This document shows positions 9,623-19,072 of a stretch of 64,000 nt of DNA, in pieces. The notes below the pieces were generated by a model. It was given only the letters and a program-made list of their open reading frames with translations. It searched no databases and was not told the origin of the DNA. The position numbers were made by a program, and so were the translations under genes. The stretch comes from Sphingobacteriales bacterium 50-39 (lineage in GTDB: Bacteria; Bacteroidota; Bacteroidia; Chitinophagales; Chitinophagaceae). Every line of letters begins with the position of its first letter. Positions within the stretch are counted from its first letter, which is position 1. Location: positions 558,001 through 622,000 of the forward strand of contig MKTZ01000009.1 in NCBI GenBank assembly GCA_001898505.1, given 5' to 3'.

Positions 9623-10223
9623 TTAAGCCATGTATGCCGGGGTTTTCTTTAAATGTGATGAATCCTTGGAGATATGTGACAAATTTACTGCCTTCGATTT
9701 TTTCCTCCGTCCCCACCAGATCAAAAAACCCGTAACTGGCAATGAGGCCGCCATCAGCGCGGCCAGAAAATAAATGATCTTGCTCCCTATGCCCAGTGCC
9801 CTGATACGGCCTGTATGAAAGTCATAATTGCTGCGGGCTACTTTGTCATAAGCATTGTAGTTGGTATACAGGTCCGCCTTCAGCAGCCGGCCATTGTAGG
9901 GTGAGAGAAAGAGAGTATTTTGCTTGCGGACCAGGGTATAGGGGTAGCGCATGATGATGCGAGAAGTGCTGGCCGGAGATGGGCTTGACCTTTATCCTGG
10001 CCTCTTTGGCAGTGACGGAGCTGTGTGCAATGAGGGCCACAAAGCCCTTTGCCGTATCGAATGTCCAGAAGAGACCTGTCATCGAAATGATCAGCAGCAT
10101 AATAAAGAAGATGAGCACATTCCATCGAACGATCTCTTTCCCCGCTCGGCCGAGAAGAAGTTTACGGATATGGGAAAGATTGGACGGCCCGTCGATGGCC
10201 TGCTGGCGACAGGAGATGGCCAG
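9623..10223 (-). pseudogene. Remnant of a PepSY-type membrane protein
   Basis: Two frames carry parts of one membrane protein. From about 10223 to 9970 one frame reads HIRKLLLGRAGKEIVRWN followed by a transmembrane helix (FFIMLLIISMTGLFW). After a frame change near 9965-9975, the other frame (within 9623-9952) reads PYNGRLLKADLY, YDFHTGRIRALG and a last helix with SLPVTGFLIWWGRRKK, the typical end of PepSY-associated iron-regulated membrane proteins. There is no ATG; the first frame runs straight back into a stop abutting the asparaginase gene end at 10224. Family members are usually around 380 residues, so the N-terminal half is missing as well. An alternative is a translated programmed frameshift, which is less likely given the missing start. 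Confidence 0.65.
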
Positions 10224-10715
10224 TTACTGCAATTCCTCAAACTGCCCCGTCTGCCTGTTCTTCCGGACATTATCCCAGGTGAAATAACGGCCGTTCATGG
10301 CTACATATACCCCCGGAGGTAGTGTCTGCGCAAAGGCCAGGGCGCCGCCCAGGTTGAAGAACCCGTCGGAGCTACCGAACTTATAAGGGATCATGGCGCC
10401 CGTGATGACGATGGTCTTGTCCTTTACCTTTTCGGCCAGGACGCGGGCGGTGACGGACATGGTATCGGTGCCGTGGGTAATAATGATCTTGTCTTCCTCC
10501 GCTGCCCGGCATTGATGGACGATGAGCTCGCGGTCTTCCTCCGACATATTGAGGCTGTCGATCATCATAAGGGTCCTTACTGTCACATCGATGGTGCAAC
10601 GGGCGCGGCTCAGCATTTCCGGAAGATGGGTCTCCTTAAAAAAGAGCTCGCCCGTGAGCTCGTTATATTCTTTGTCGAAGGTGCCGCCCGTGACGAAGAT
10701 GCGGATGGACATCAT
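10224..10715 (-). CDS. Short asparaginase-domain protein
   Basis: 163 residues. It has the N-terminal asparaginase fold signatures: FVTGGTFDK with the catalytic Thr, and the second motif ITHGTDTMS with the Thr-Asp pair, followed by IVITGAMIP. Classical L-asparaginases have about 330 residues in two domains, and this protein ends after the first. Short forms of this type exist as a separate group of predicted asparaginases, so it may be complete rather than truncated. There is no signal peptide, so it is cytoplasmic. Either of two consecutive ATG codons (10715 or 10712) could be the start. Confidence 0.75.
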   Translation of the reverse strand: MMSIRIFVTGGTFDKEYNELTGELFFKETHLPEMLSRARCTIDVTVRTLMMIDSLNMSEEDRELIVHQCRAAEEDKIIITHGTDTMSVTARVLAEKVKDKTIVITGAMIPYKFGSSDGFFNLGGALAFAQTLPPGVYVAMNGRYFTWDNVRKNRQTGQFEELQ

Positions 10716-10757
10716 AGAGGGGTAATTTTGGGGCCCAAAGATAGGGAGAACCGCGAA

Positions 10758-11825
10758 TTAAAGTACGATCCTCTTTCCGTCTTTGGCGCTGCGGCTGGCA
10801 GCCTCCAGTATACGCACGACGATAAGATTGTTGGGCAGGGAGGACAGGTCATTTCCCGGATCGACCTTTCCGCTCAGTACATCCGCAAGATACGGCAGGT
10901 TGTCGCGATAGGCGGCAGGATGTACGGCTACACTGTCATAACTCTTTTTCATCCGCTGTTGCAAGATATTAGGGTCCAGGGCATGCAGATAGCCGCTGAC
11001 CCCAAAGACCTCCAGGTCCTTGATCCCAAAAGGCCAGTTCCAGGATGCCTCGATGATACCCGTCGCATCGGGATATTCCAGCAGGATGGTGGCATCGTCG
11101 TCCACTTTTGTATAAATATCGGGCTTTATGTGATGGGTCATGGCCGTAACGGCTATAGGCGCCCGTCCTTGCATTAGCCAGACCATCAAGTTGGCGCCAT
11201 AGCAGCCGAAGTCGCGGATCGCACCTCCGCCATTCTTTATCGGGTCCGTAAGCCACGCCAGAAAGTCCTTGGAGCATCCTATCTCTTTGGGCCCCTGGTG
11301 CCCGTCATGGACCACCATCTTGCGGATGCTGCCGATGGCATGCTGTCCGTTGATCATCTCATATACCTGCTGATTGGTATTATACCAGGTGGTCTCGTAA
11401 TTGGTGAGCACATGGATATGGTATTGCGCGGCCAAACTTACTATACGTTCCGCATCTTTGACGGTAGTGGCCAAAGGCTTTTCCACCATGACAGAGATGC
11501 CTTTTGGCGCGCAAAGCTCTACCACGCCCAGGTGCTCGGAGATGGCGTTGTAAGCCAGCACCGCATCGGGATGGACATGTTCCAGCAATGCCTCCAGGCT
11601 GGGATAGAACAAGGAGTCCGGCAGATGATAGCTGTCCTTGTAGCGCTGGATCAGCTGCTGGTCCGACTCTGCAATGCCTGCGATGATCACCTCACCCCTC
11701 TTGAACTGATTCATGATATTGTGCACATGGTCATGGGTCAGGCCGGCTACACCTACCCGTAACAATTTCTGTGCGGGTGAAGTAAAGTTTATCAATAGCA
11801 AGAGAAAGACTGCCGGGGTTCGCAT
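10758..11825 (-). CDS. Exported Gfo/Idh/MocA-family oxidoreductase
   Basis: 355 residues from 11825; that ATG gives a signal peptide (MRTPAVFLLLLINF ending near SPAQ), while the frame stays open to 11846. A Rossmann fold for NAD(P) follows (LRVGVAGLTHDH), then the family motif VEKPLATT with the conserved Lys-Pro and a C-terminal alpha/beta domain (GGGAIRDFGCYG). Members oxidise or reduce sugars and related polyols. Exported members with a lost or bound cofactor are common in Bacteroidota glycan loci. The divergent GH35 gene starts 117 bases away. Confidence 0.85.
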   Translation of the reverse strand: MRTPAVFLLLLINFTSPAQKLLRVGVAGLTHDHVHNIMNQFKRGEVIIAGIAESDQQLIQRYKDSYHLPDSLFYPSLEALLEHVHPDAVLAYNAISEHLGVVELCAPKGISVMVEKPLATTVKDAERIVSLAAQYHIHVLTNYETTWYNTNQQVYEMINGQHAIGSIRKMVVHDGHQGPKEIGCSKDFLAWLTDPIKNGGGAIRDFGCYGANLMVWLMQGRAPIAVTAMTHHIKPDIYTKVDDDATILLEYPDATGIIEASWNWPFGIKDLEVFGVSGYLHALDPNILQQRMKKSYDSVAVHPAAYRDNLPYLADVLSGKVDPGNDLSSLPNNLIVVRILEAASRSAKDGKRIVL

Positions 11826-11942
11826 GGTTTTGACGATTATGTGCATTAAAAGTATGCAAAAATCGCCGGTGCGGGCCGGGACTAATTTTTAATTTAGTTG
11901 TCATTTGGTATAGAGGCCCCGAGGTTGGTGTCTATAAGAAAT

Positions 11943-13748
11943 ATGAAGAACAGATTTTACTACACCGTACTCGGTATTTTGCTGACCATAGGGTTGCGTG
12001 CGCAACACAGTTTTGCATTGAGCGATTCCGCCTTTATTTTGGACGGGAAACCTTTTGTCATGATCTCGGGAGAGATGCATTATCCCCGGGTACCGCGGGA
12101 GGCCTGGCGTGCCCGTATGAGGATGGCGAAGGCCATGGGGTTGAATACCATCGGCACCTATGTGTTCTGGAATGTGCATGAGCCTCAGAAGGGGGTGTTC
12201 GACTTCTCCGGCAACAATGATGTACGTGAGTTTGTAAAGATCGCCCGGGAGGAAGGTCTGTGGGTCATTCTCCGGCCCAGCCCTTATGTATGCGCCGAGT
12301 GGGAGTTTGGCGGATATCCCTACTGGCTGCAGAATGAAGAAGGGCTCATCGTACGCAGCAAGGAGCCCAAATACCTCCATGAATATGAACAATATATAAA
12401 AGAGATAGGGCGTCAGCTGGCCCCCCTCCAGGTGAACCATGGGGGAAATATCCTCATGGTGCAGATAGAGAACGAATACGGCTCGTACGGGGCCGACAAA
12501 GAATACCTCGGTGTCAACCGGAAATTATTCATCGAGGCTGGGTTCGACGGACTGCTCTATACCTGTGATCCAGCCGGCGACGTACGTAACGGACACCTGC
12601 CGGGCTTGTTGCCGGCAGTCAACGGCGTGGACAATCCGGCCAAGGTCAAACAGCTGGTGCGGGAGAACCACGAGGGGGTTGGACCTTTTTATATTGCCGA
12701 ATGGTATCCTGCCTGGTTTGACTGGTGGGGGGCTCCTCATCATACCGTACCTGCCGCGAAATACACCAGCAGGCTGGATTCGGTATTGGCAGCGGGCATT
12801 TCCATCAATATGTATATGTTCCATGGCGGGACCACGCGTGGGTTTATGAATGGGGCCAATTACAATGACCGGAGCCCCTATGAACCGCAGATCAGCAGCT
12901 ATGATTATGACGCGCCCCTGGACGAGGCAGGCAATCCCACGGAGAAGTTTATGCGATTCCGGGAGGTCATTGCAAAGCATCTGCCTGTCGGGACAACATT
13001 GCCGGATGTGCCGCCCGTCAAGCCGTCTGTCTTCGTGCCTGCTGTTGAAATGAGTATGCTGGGGCGGCTGTTGGATGTGCTGCCGGTGCCCGTTCGTAGC
13101 GAAAAACCGATGACCTTTGAGGATCTGCACCAGGATTATGGGTTTGTGCTGTATCGTACCCGGCTGAAAGGGGGACGTACAGCGATGTTACGGATAAAGG
13201 AAGTGCGCGATTATGCGATCGTATTGGTGAATGGCCGGCAGGTGGGAGTATTGGATCGAAGGCTTCGCCAGGACAGCCTGAGCTTGCAACTGCCCGCCGG
13301 GAAGGTGCGCCTCGACATCCTGGTAGAAAATCTGGGACGGATTAATTTCGGTCCTTACTTGCTAAAGAACAAAAAGGGTATCACTGACAAGGTGGAGCTG
13401 GGTGGAGAGGAGCTGAAGGAGTGGGAGATGTATAGTTTGTCGTTTAAGAATACGGATGGATTTAAGTCCCTTGCCAGCAGCGAAGGCGGACCTGTTATTC
13501 GTCGCGGGTGGTTTGACATGCCCGTGGTGGCGGATACCTATCTGGATATGCGCGGCTGGGGCAAGGGTGTCGTCTGGGTCAATGGGCATAACCTGGGGAG
13601 ATATTGGAACGCCGGTCCGCAGCAGACCGTATACGTCCCCGTGGAGTGGCTGAAGCCCACGAAGAATGAGGTGATGGTGCTGGAGCTGCTGAAGCCGGAG
13701 GTGAAGGAGTTGAAGGGGGTGGAGAAGCCGGTGTTGGGAGGTGAGTAA
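11943..13748 (+). CDS. Secreted beta-galactosidase, glycoside hydrolase family 35
   Basis: 601 residues from ATG 11943, which begins a signal peptide (MKNRFYYTVLGILLT). The TIM barrel shows GH35 hallmarks: SGEMHYPRVPREAW, TYVFWNVHEP, the acid/base Glu in QIENEYGSYG and the nucleophile Glu in FYIAEWYPAW. Jelly-roll domains follow, ending in the strand GWGKGVVWVNGHNLGRYW, typical of this family. It removes terminal beta-galactose residues from glycans in the periplasm or outside the cell. Frame-open sequence upstream to 11898 lacks signal-like features. Confidence 0.92.
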   Translation: MKNRFYYTVLGILLTIGLRAQHSFALSDSAFILDGKPFVMISGEMHYPRVPREAWRARMRMAKAMGLNTIGTYVFWNVHEPQKGVFDFSGNNDVREFVKIAREEGLWVILRPSPYVCAEWEFGGYPYWLQNEEGLIVRSKEPKYLHEYEQYIKEIGRQLAPLQVNHGGNILMVQIENEYGSYGADKEYLGVNRKLFIEAGFDGLLYTCDPAGDVRNGHLPGLLPAVNGVDNPAKVKQLVRENHEGVGPFYIAEWYPAWFDWWGAPHHTVPAAKYTSRLDSVLAAGISINMYMFHGGTTRGFMNGANYNDRSPYEPQISSYDYDAPLDEAGNPTEKFMRFREVIAKHLPVGTTLPDVPPVKPSVFVPAVEMSMLGRLLDVLPVPVRSEKPMTFEDLHQDYGFVLYRTRLKGGRTAMLRIKEVRDYAIVLVNGRQVGVLDRRLRQDSLSLQLPAGKVRLDILVENLGRINFGPYLLKNKKGITDKVELGGEELKEWEMYSLSFKNTDGFKSLASSEGGPVIRRGWFDMPVVADTYLDMRGWGKGVVWVNGHNLGRYWNAGPQQTVYVPVEWLKPTKNEVMVLELLKPEVKELKGVEKPVLGGE

Positions 13749-13776
13749 AGGTTAGACATGTTGCCCTGTTTTCGGC

Positions 13777-14853
13777 TTACACAAACTCCTCATACTTCCT
13801 CACTGCCGCCGCTAACGCACGCTCAGGCGCCGGTCTACCCCCCTCAAAAGGAATAATCTCTACAACAACCTTCCCCTTTTTAATGGCACGCTGCCACATG
13901 CCCACCACGCGGGTATTGTGGACGACGATGGGTTTGAGGCCATAGAAGCAGGTGGCGGCGTGGGCGGGGGCCAGCACGTCGTCGCGGTTCTTATAGGCTA
14001 CGGTGTATTCGTCGAAGGCGGGGAGGATGTAGGTTCCGTCAGGCCGGCTGGGCCGGACTGTGCTGTCCGATGGGGCTGGCGTGGCCGGAGCCGTGAACCA
14101 ATATTCAACCCCATTCACTTCCTCCGACTCTAATCCCGCGCGTACCGCATCGAGCCCCTTCCGGGCCTCCGTCAGCGTCAACCCTCCCCACCACGCAAAA
14201 TCCTGGACCGTAGCGGGACCCCGGCTGGGGAAATAACGGCGTGCCAGCTCTACAATGGCTTCTTCGGTGGACATATCTCGCTTCCCGGACGGTCCGGCCG
14301 GCGGCAGGTCCAACAACCCATAGGCAAACTGCTTGCCTATACGTCCTGCGCTGCAGATGATCGCATCCAGCTCCGCATCCATCAGCAAATGTCCCAAACG
14401 TGTCTCGTCGGTGGCTATCTTTCCCTTGCGTAACACCTCCGCCAGCTGAGGCCGGGTAAGCCGCCCATGCTCCCTGAGCGCCCTGGTGAGAAGCGACTTG
14501 CTCTTTTTCAGTATGGCATAATCGATATCCAGCTTCTGGTGATAGGGTCTGGTGAGCGCTTTGATCTTCGGTGCACTGAGCTTTAGCATCCACCGTATAT
14601 CTTCCGGACAGACGAAGTGCCAGGTGGGCCGCAGGACATGGGTACGGAGGATCTTCCCTTCGTTGAAATCTGCCTCCACCCCCGCATCCGTAGCTTTCGG
14701 AAGCCTGCACCCCACGGCCCATTTGGCCATAGCATAGTCCTGAGCCTGGATACAGCCCATCCATCGTACGAGCTGGGCCGCAGCGGCACCGCTCTGTGGG
14801 GCAGCCAGATGCTGATTGATTAGACGAAGCTGGGCTATATCGCGGCTATTCAT
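13777..14853 (-). CDS. Winged-helix DNA-binding domain protein (HTH_42/AlkZ-like)
   Basis: 358 residues. It matches the pattern of the HTH_42 family: an N-terminal LRLINQHLA and WMGCIQAQDYAMAKWAVG, the Arg-Pro-Thr-Trp-His block (LRPTWHF), and a winged-helix part with LREHGRLTRPQLAEVL. Relatives include the DNA glycosylase AlkZ, which unhooks interstrand crosslinks. AlkZ has a QxQ catalytic motif, and here CIQAQD provides the same Q-x-Q arrangement. A DNA-repair glycosylase role is therefore possible. It is cytoplasmic and not clearly in an operon. Confidence 0.78.
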   Translation of the reverse strand: MNSRDIAQLRLINQHLAAPQSGAAAAQLVRWMGCIQAQDYAMAKWAVGCRLPKATDAGVEADFNEGKILRTHVLRPTWHFVCPEDIRWMLKLSAPKIKALTRPYHQKLDIDYAILKKSKSLLTRALREHGRLTRPQLAEVLRKGKIATDETRLGHLLMDAELDAIICSAGRIGKQFAYGLLDLPPAGPSGKRDMSTEEAIVELARRYFPSRGPATVQDFAWWGGLTLTEARKGLDAVRAGLESEEVNGVEYWFTAPATPAPSDSTVRPSRPDGTYILPAFDEYTVAYKNRDDVLAPAHAATCFYGLKPIVVHNTRVVGMWQRAIKKGKVVVEIIPFEGGRPAPERALAAAVRKYEEFV

Positions 14854-14957
14854 AATTGTTCAAAGGTACACTTCACCTTGGCAAATCCTCAATTCATACA
14901 CCTGCTGGTTGTACCCCCGGCCAGGCCATAACATCTTTGCGCTATAAAAAACATTTT

Positions 14958-16241
14958 ATGCGCAAGGCGATATATATACTGACGGCCGCCCTCCTCCTGG
15001 GGACTCCTGGCTATAGTCAGTTCAAAAGCTTGATAAACAAGGTAAAGGCCAAGGTCGACCAACGGGTGGACAGGAAGGTGGACAATTCCATCGACCAGAC
15101 CCTGGACCGGGCGGAAGGCAAGAACACGACCGCTGCCGCCCCGGGCGGTCCCGCTGTTGCTCCTGCCACTGGCGGAGATGCCAAACCCAGTCTGAAAAGT
15201 TTTTCCAAATACGATTTTATCCCCGGCGAAAAAATGCTTTATTCAGATGATTTTGCACAGGACAACATCGGCGAGCTACCCATGGCATGGAACAGCAATG
15301 GCAGCGGGGAAGTGGTTATTTTCGATAAATACCCCGGCCGCTGGCTGCGTCTCCACAAGGGAGTAGCTTATCTCACCGGCAATCAAAAGGCCTTCGGAGA
15401 GAACTATACGGTGGAGTTCGATATGATCCTCGAACTGAAGAACAACGGCTGGATGTATCCCTCTTTTAGTTTTGCTCTTCTTTCCAGCCATGATCTGTCT
15501 TCCCTTGACAACAGCCTGCTGAAGGAATACAAGCGATTCAACGCCGTCAATGCCCTCCTGCAGCCGGCCGAGAACAACGGGTCCCGCGCCGTGCTGGAAT
15601 CTTCTACAGGAAGCGCACCGTATTTCAAGAGCAGCCTCATATCCATCGAAGCGCTGCAAAACTGGTATGGCCAGCCCATACACGTCGCTGTCCAGGTACA
15701 GAAGGAACGCTACAGGGGCTGGATCAATGAACTCAAGGCTCTCGACGTGCCCAGAGGCGTAGCCATCACGGGCGACACGATGAACCAGCTACGCTTTGAA
15801 GTAGGACATACCAACTATAGTGAGGAAACATACGGGGTGTACATCGGCAATATCAAGGTCGCCACCGGCCTCCCCGACACCCGTCACAAGCTCCTCGAAG
15901 AAGGCAAATTCACTACCAATGGCATTTTGTTCGACGTGCAGAGCGATGTCATCCGCCCCGAATCCTATGGGGTGATCAAAGAGATAGCCGGCGTGCTGAA
16001 AGAGAACCCCTCCATACGGGTAAAGGTCATCGGACATACCAGCAGCGACGGGGACGATGCCGCCAACCTCGAGCTGTCGAAGAAAAGGGCTGCCGCGGTG
16101 AAGACGCTGCTCTCCAGCGAGTTTTCCATCGATGCCGGCAGGATCGAAACGACGGGCAAGGGCGAGACCGAGCCCATGGCCGATAATAAGACCAAAGAAG
16201 GGCGGGCACAGAACAGACGCGTCGAGTTTGTGAAACTGTAA
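14958..16241 (+). CDS. OmpA-family outer-membrane protein
   Basis: 427 residues from ATG 14958, which gives a signal peptide (MRKAIYILTAALLLG). A short charged helical region with repeated KVDQRVDRKVDNSID follows, then a beta-rich domain (about 100-310), then a C-terminal OmpA domain: FDVQSDVIRPESYG, VIGHTSSDGDDAAN with peptidoglycan-binding Asp, LSKKRAAAVKTLL and GRAQNRRVEF. The domain anchors the protein to peptidoglycan. It begins a three-gene same-strand set with 16266 and 17122. Confidence 0.85.
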   Translation: MRKAIYILTAALLLGTPGYSQFKSLINKVKAKVDQRVDRKVDNSIDQTLDRAEGKNTTAAAPGGPAVAPATGGDAKPSLKSFSKYDFIPGEKMLYSDDFAQDNIGELPMAWNSNGSGEVVIFDKYPGRWLRLHKGVAYLTGNQKAFGENYTVEFDMILELKNNGWMYPSFSFALLSSHDLSSLDNSLLKEYKRFNAVNALLQPAENNGSRAVLESSTGSAPYFKSSLISIEALQNWYGQPIHVAVQVQKERYRGWINELKALDVPRGVAITGDTMNQLRFEVGHTNYSEETYGVYIGNIKVATGLPDTRHKLLEEGKFTTNGILFDVQSDVIRPESYGVIKEIAGVLKENPSIRVKVIGHTSSDGDDAANLELSKKRAAAVKTLLSSEFSIDAGRIETTGKGETEPMADNKTKEGRAQNRRVEFVKL

Positions 16242-16265
16242 ATCATTACCATTAAAATAAGTTTT

Positions 16266-17111
16266 ATGAGAAAGATCAGATTACATATTGGGTTGGGGGG
16301 TAGGCTGGTTATACTGGCCGTCATGCTCTTCGCCAGCAGTACACTTTTCTCTTTCGTCGTGGCCGACAGGCTGGCGGAAGACATCTGGAAAAGGCTGGGC
16401 ATCAACAGGCAGGATGGGATGGAAAAGATCAGAAGCAGTTTTATCGATGGCTATCTGCATCACTATGGATTAAGCAATGTAAAAAATCTGGCGGCGAACG
16501 ACCGTGCGGCGGCAGCAAAAGACCTGCTGGACTTTTCCAGGCAATATCTCAGTGGGCCCGTATTCAAGGCGGAATATGAAAAGGCGCGTACGGCTGCGCA
16601 TCCCGCCGAGCCGGTTGAAAATACCAGGACAAAAGAACAGATCAGGGACAACCAGATCGCCGAGCTGAAAAAATCCATTCAAAGCATGGAGTCCCTGGCT
16701 AAAACGCTGCCTGCGGACCAGAGGAAGGACTATCAGAACTCCATCGACGAGTTCAAGAACATGATAAAGGAATATCAGGATCCGAAGAACACCACTATCG
16801 AAATGATATACCAGCAGGAAGTGGCCACGAACAAGGGCGCCCTGGATAGGTACAAGGCGGATTTGAAGCATTGGGAGACGGAGTACCCCGCAGACAGCAA
16901 ACAGTTCGTCAAAGCTCGCATGCAGCATTATCTAAGCGTGGCGGCTACCGTGGATTTTTCTGCCCAGCTGACGGAGCAGTTTGGTAAAAAGCGTTTTGTC
17001 AATCCCGCTTATCAGTCGAAGAACAACGAATGGAAGCTGATCTACCGGGCCGGGAAGGATGTGTATGAGCAGACCAGGGTATTCATAGAACAATGGATGA
17101 AAGAGCTGTGA
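16266..17111 (+). CDS. Membrane-anchored or secreted helical protein, unknown function
   Basis: 281 residues. One hydrophobic segment near residues 13-34 (RLVILAVMLFASSTLF) is either a signal peptide or an N-terminal anchor. The rest is strongly helical and charged, with a probable coiled coil around EQIRDNQIAELKKSIQSM. I do not recognise the family. It lies 24 bases after the OmpA gene and 10 bases before the TPR gene, so the three are probably one transcript and act together in the envelope. Confidence 0.65.
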   Translation: MRKIRLHIGLGGRLVILAVMLFASSTLFSFVVADRLAEDIWKRLGINRQDGMEKIRSSFIDGYLHHYGLSNVKNLAANDRAAAAKDLLDFSRQYLSGPVFKAEYEKARTAAHPAEPVENTRTKEQIRDNQIAELKKSIQSMESLAKTLPADQRKDYQNSIDEFKNMIKEYQDPKNTTIEMIYQQEVATNKGALDRYKADLKHWETEYPADSKQFVKARMQHYLSVAATVDFSAQLTEQFGKKRFVNPAYQSKNNEWKLIYRAGKDVYEQTRVFIEQWMKEL

Positions 17112-17121
17112 GCTGTACGAT

Positions 17122-19029
17122 ATGAAAAAGATACTGTTTATATTTTTGGCAAGTATGTTGGCTGGCAGTGTTCAGGCTCAGATGACACAGCAGGAAATGC
17201 AGAAGCTGAAGGAGCTCTCTCCGGATCACGACCTGAAGCCCCCGGTGAAAGACCTGAAACGACTGTCGAAGATGCCGCTGGCGGCGCCCTCCCTGGCCGA
17301 ACTCTCGACAGCAGTGAGCAACTCCAGGAAGCAGTTGGAGAGCATCGCCGCCCCGGCCATCGTGCAGGAGGTAAAGACAATGACGTCGCAGCAAACGCCC
17401 GCTCAATTGCAAAGCATCTCCATCGGGCAATGGATAAACAATAATCCTGTACAGGCCATGCTGCTATCCATGACCTCTGCCCTGAAAAGCCCGCAGGAGC
17501 CAGCGGCCTGGAATAACCTGGCGGCTTTGTACAATATGATCGGGCTTGAGCAGAAGGCTGTGCCCATTCTTCGCTACTGGCTGGAAAAGATGCCGGATAA
17601 CCCACTTCTGCTGAACAATATGGGACAGGCCTACCTGGGAATGGGCGATATCGAAAAGGCGACACACTATCTGCAGCAATGCCTGACCCGGGATGAATTG
17701 AATCCCGAAGCCAATCACTCCATGGGAATGATAGCGGCTTTTAGCAACGAGGTGGAAAAAGCCATGGAATACTTCTCAAAAGAATTGCAGGTGGCCTATC
17801 GCAGGAGTACCCTGGGGCAGATAAAGCGGATGGGCCGCAGCGTAAACCTCCTCGCCTTGCGGGAAAAAAGCAAGCATATCCCCCACAAGGACCTGTTTAC
17901 CGAGATTGGGTTGTCGAAATTCCAGATACCCCGCCTCCCGATGAGCGCTGAAGAGGGAGTTGCATGGGATGGCGCCGTAGCCGGACTGAGGAAGTCATTG
18001 AACGCAGAATACTTTTTCTGGATGAATGCCGGGAAGATCACCGACGAGCAAAGCCGGGCGGAAGGTGGAAAATCACCCGGACTGTATGCCGACCTGGCCG
18101 ACCAGCTGTTCAGCGAACATGGGGACAAATATGCGCATCTGCTGGGCCCCGTGAAAAACGACCAGGATGTCGCCGCGTTGACGGAAATGACAAATGCTTA
18201 TGCCGCTCGTATGAATGCCGTTGTATGTCCCACGCCGCCCAGCGGACCCAATGTCACGGAGGCCGTGATCAAGGCCTATCAAAAGAAATGCTGTGACATT
18301 CGTGAGCCCATCGTGGATGCTTATATGAGAGAATACAATGGTCTCATGCAGGCGAGACTCAACGAAGCCATCGCCAACTGGAAATCATATATCAACGGAA
18401 TGGTGGACATCGCCCGGCTGGATCCCAATACGGGCAATAAGCTGATGGTATACCAGTCCGTCGCAGCGTATTTCGGATTTCTTCTCGGGGCTATATCGCC
18501 CAAAATAGAGCCGCTGCCGATGGAGTGCATGGTCCGTATGACCTCCGAAGAAGCCGATGCGATCATCGAGGCCAGCCATAACATAGAATTAAACTGTCCT
18601 TCCTGGCTCAACATCAAGCTGGACCTGTCCATGCTGAGACTGAGCGCAGACTGCAACAAGTACGGTATCGAAGGCGGAGAAGGACTGATGGGAGGGTATG
18701 AGAAAAATTTCAAGACTGGCGTAGCCACCCTTTCCGTTGGCGCCGGCATCAAGGCGAATTTCGGCGCGGCGAAGGCCGGCGCTGTACAGATGGTCTATAT
18801 AAGTTTTGACAACAATGACCAGATGACGGACATCGGCATTAGGGGCTCCGCCGGAGGAAATATCGGTTACACCACGGACGGGATGATAACGGAGACCATT
18901 GGAAAAGTGGGCGCCACGCTGGCCGGCGTGGAAGGAGGGTATTCGCTGGGCCTCGAATCCGGGTTCAAGGCGACCCTCACGGGCAAAGGGGTCATGAAGG
19001 ATTTTATTAAACTGGAAACAAGCTTATAA
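17122..19029 (+). CDS. Secreted TPR protein with a glycine-rich beta C-terminus
   Basis: 635 residues with a signal peptide (MKKILFIFLASMLAGSVQAQ). TPR helices are clear around residues 120-220 (EPAAWNNLAALYNMIGLEQ, NPLLLNNMGQAYLGMGDIE, ANHSMGMIAAF). The central part has paired cysteines (KKCCDI). The last roughly 100 residues are glycine-rich and strand-like (GSAGGNIGYTTDG, GATLAGVEGGYSLG), resembling a small beta domain. No enzyme motif is visible. The function is unknown; genomic context with OmpA suggests envelope organisation or a scaffold role. Confidence 0.68.
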   Translation: MKKILFIFLASMLAGSVQAQMTQQEMQKLKELSPDHDLKPPVKDLKRLSKMPLAAPSLAELSTAVSNSRKQLESIAAPAIVQEVKTMTSQQTPAQLQSISIGQWINNNPVQAMLLSMTSALKSPQEPAAWNNLAALYNMIGLEQKAVPILRYWLEKMPDNPLLLNNMGQAYLGMGDIEKATHYLQQCLTRDELNPEANHSMGMIAAFSNEVEKAMEYFSKELQVAYRRSTLGQIKRMGRSVNLLALREKSKHIPHKDLFTEIGLSKFQIPRLPMSAEEGVAWDGAVAGLRKSLNAEYFFWMNAGKITDEQSRAEGGKSPGLYADLADQLFSEHGDKYAHLLGPVKNDQDVAALTEMTNAYAARMNAVVCPTPPSGPNVTEAVIKAYQKKCCDIREPIVDAYMREYNGLMQARLNEAIANWKSYINGMVDIARLDPNTGNKLMVYQSVAAYFGFLLGAISPKIEPLPMECMVRMTSEEADAIIEASHNIELNCPSWLNIKLDLSMLRLSADCNKYGIEGGEGLMGGYEKNFKTGVATLSVGAGIKANFGAAKAGAVQMVYISFDNNDQMTDIGIRGSAGGNIGYTTDGMITETIGKVGATLAGVEGGYSLGLESGFKATLTGKGVMKDFIKLETSL

Positions 19030-19072
19030 ATATCAAAAATACAATTGTTACAACTTTTAAATCAAACCGAAT

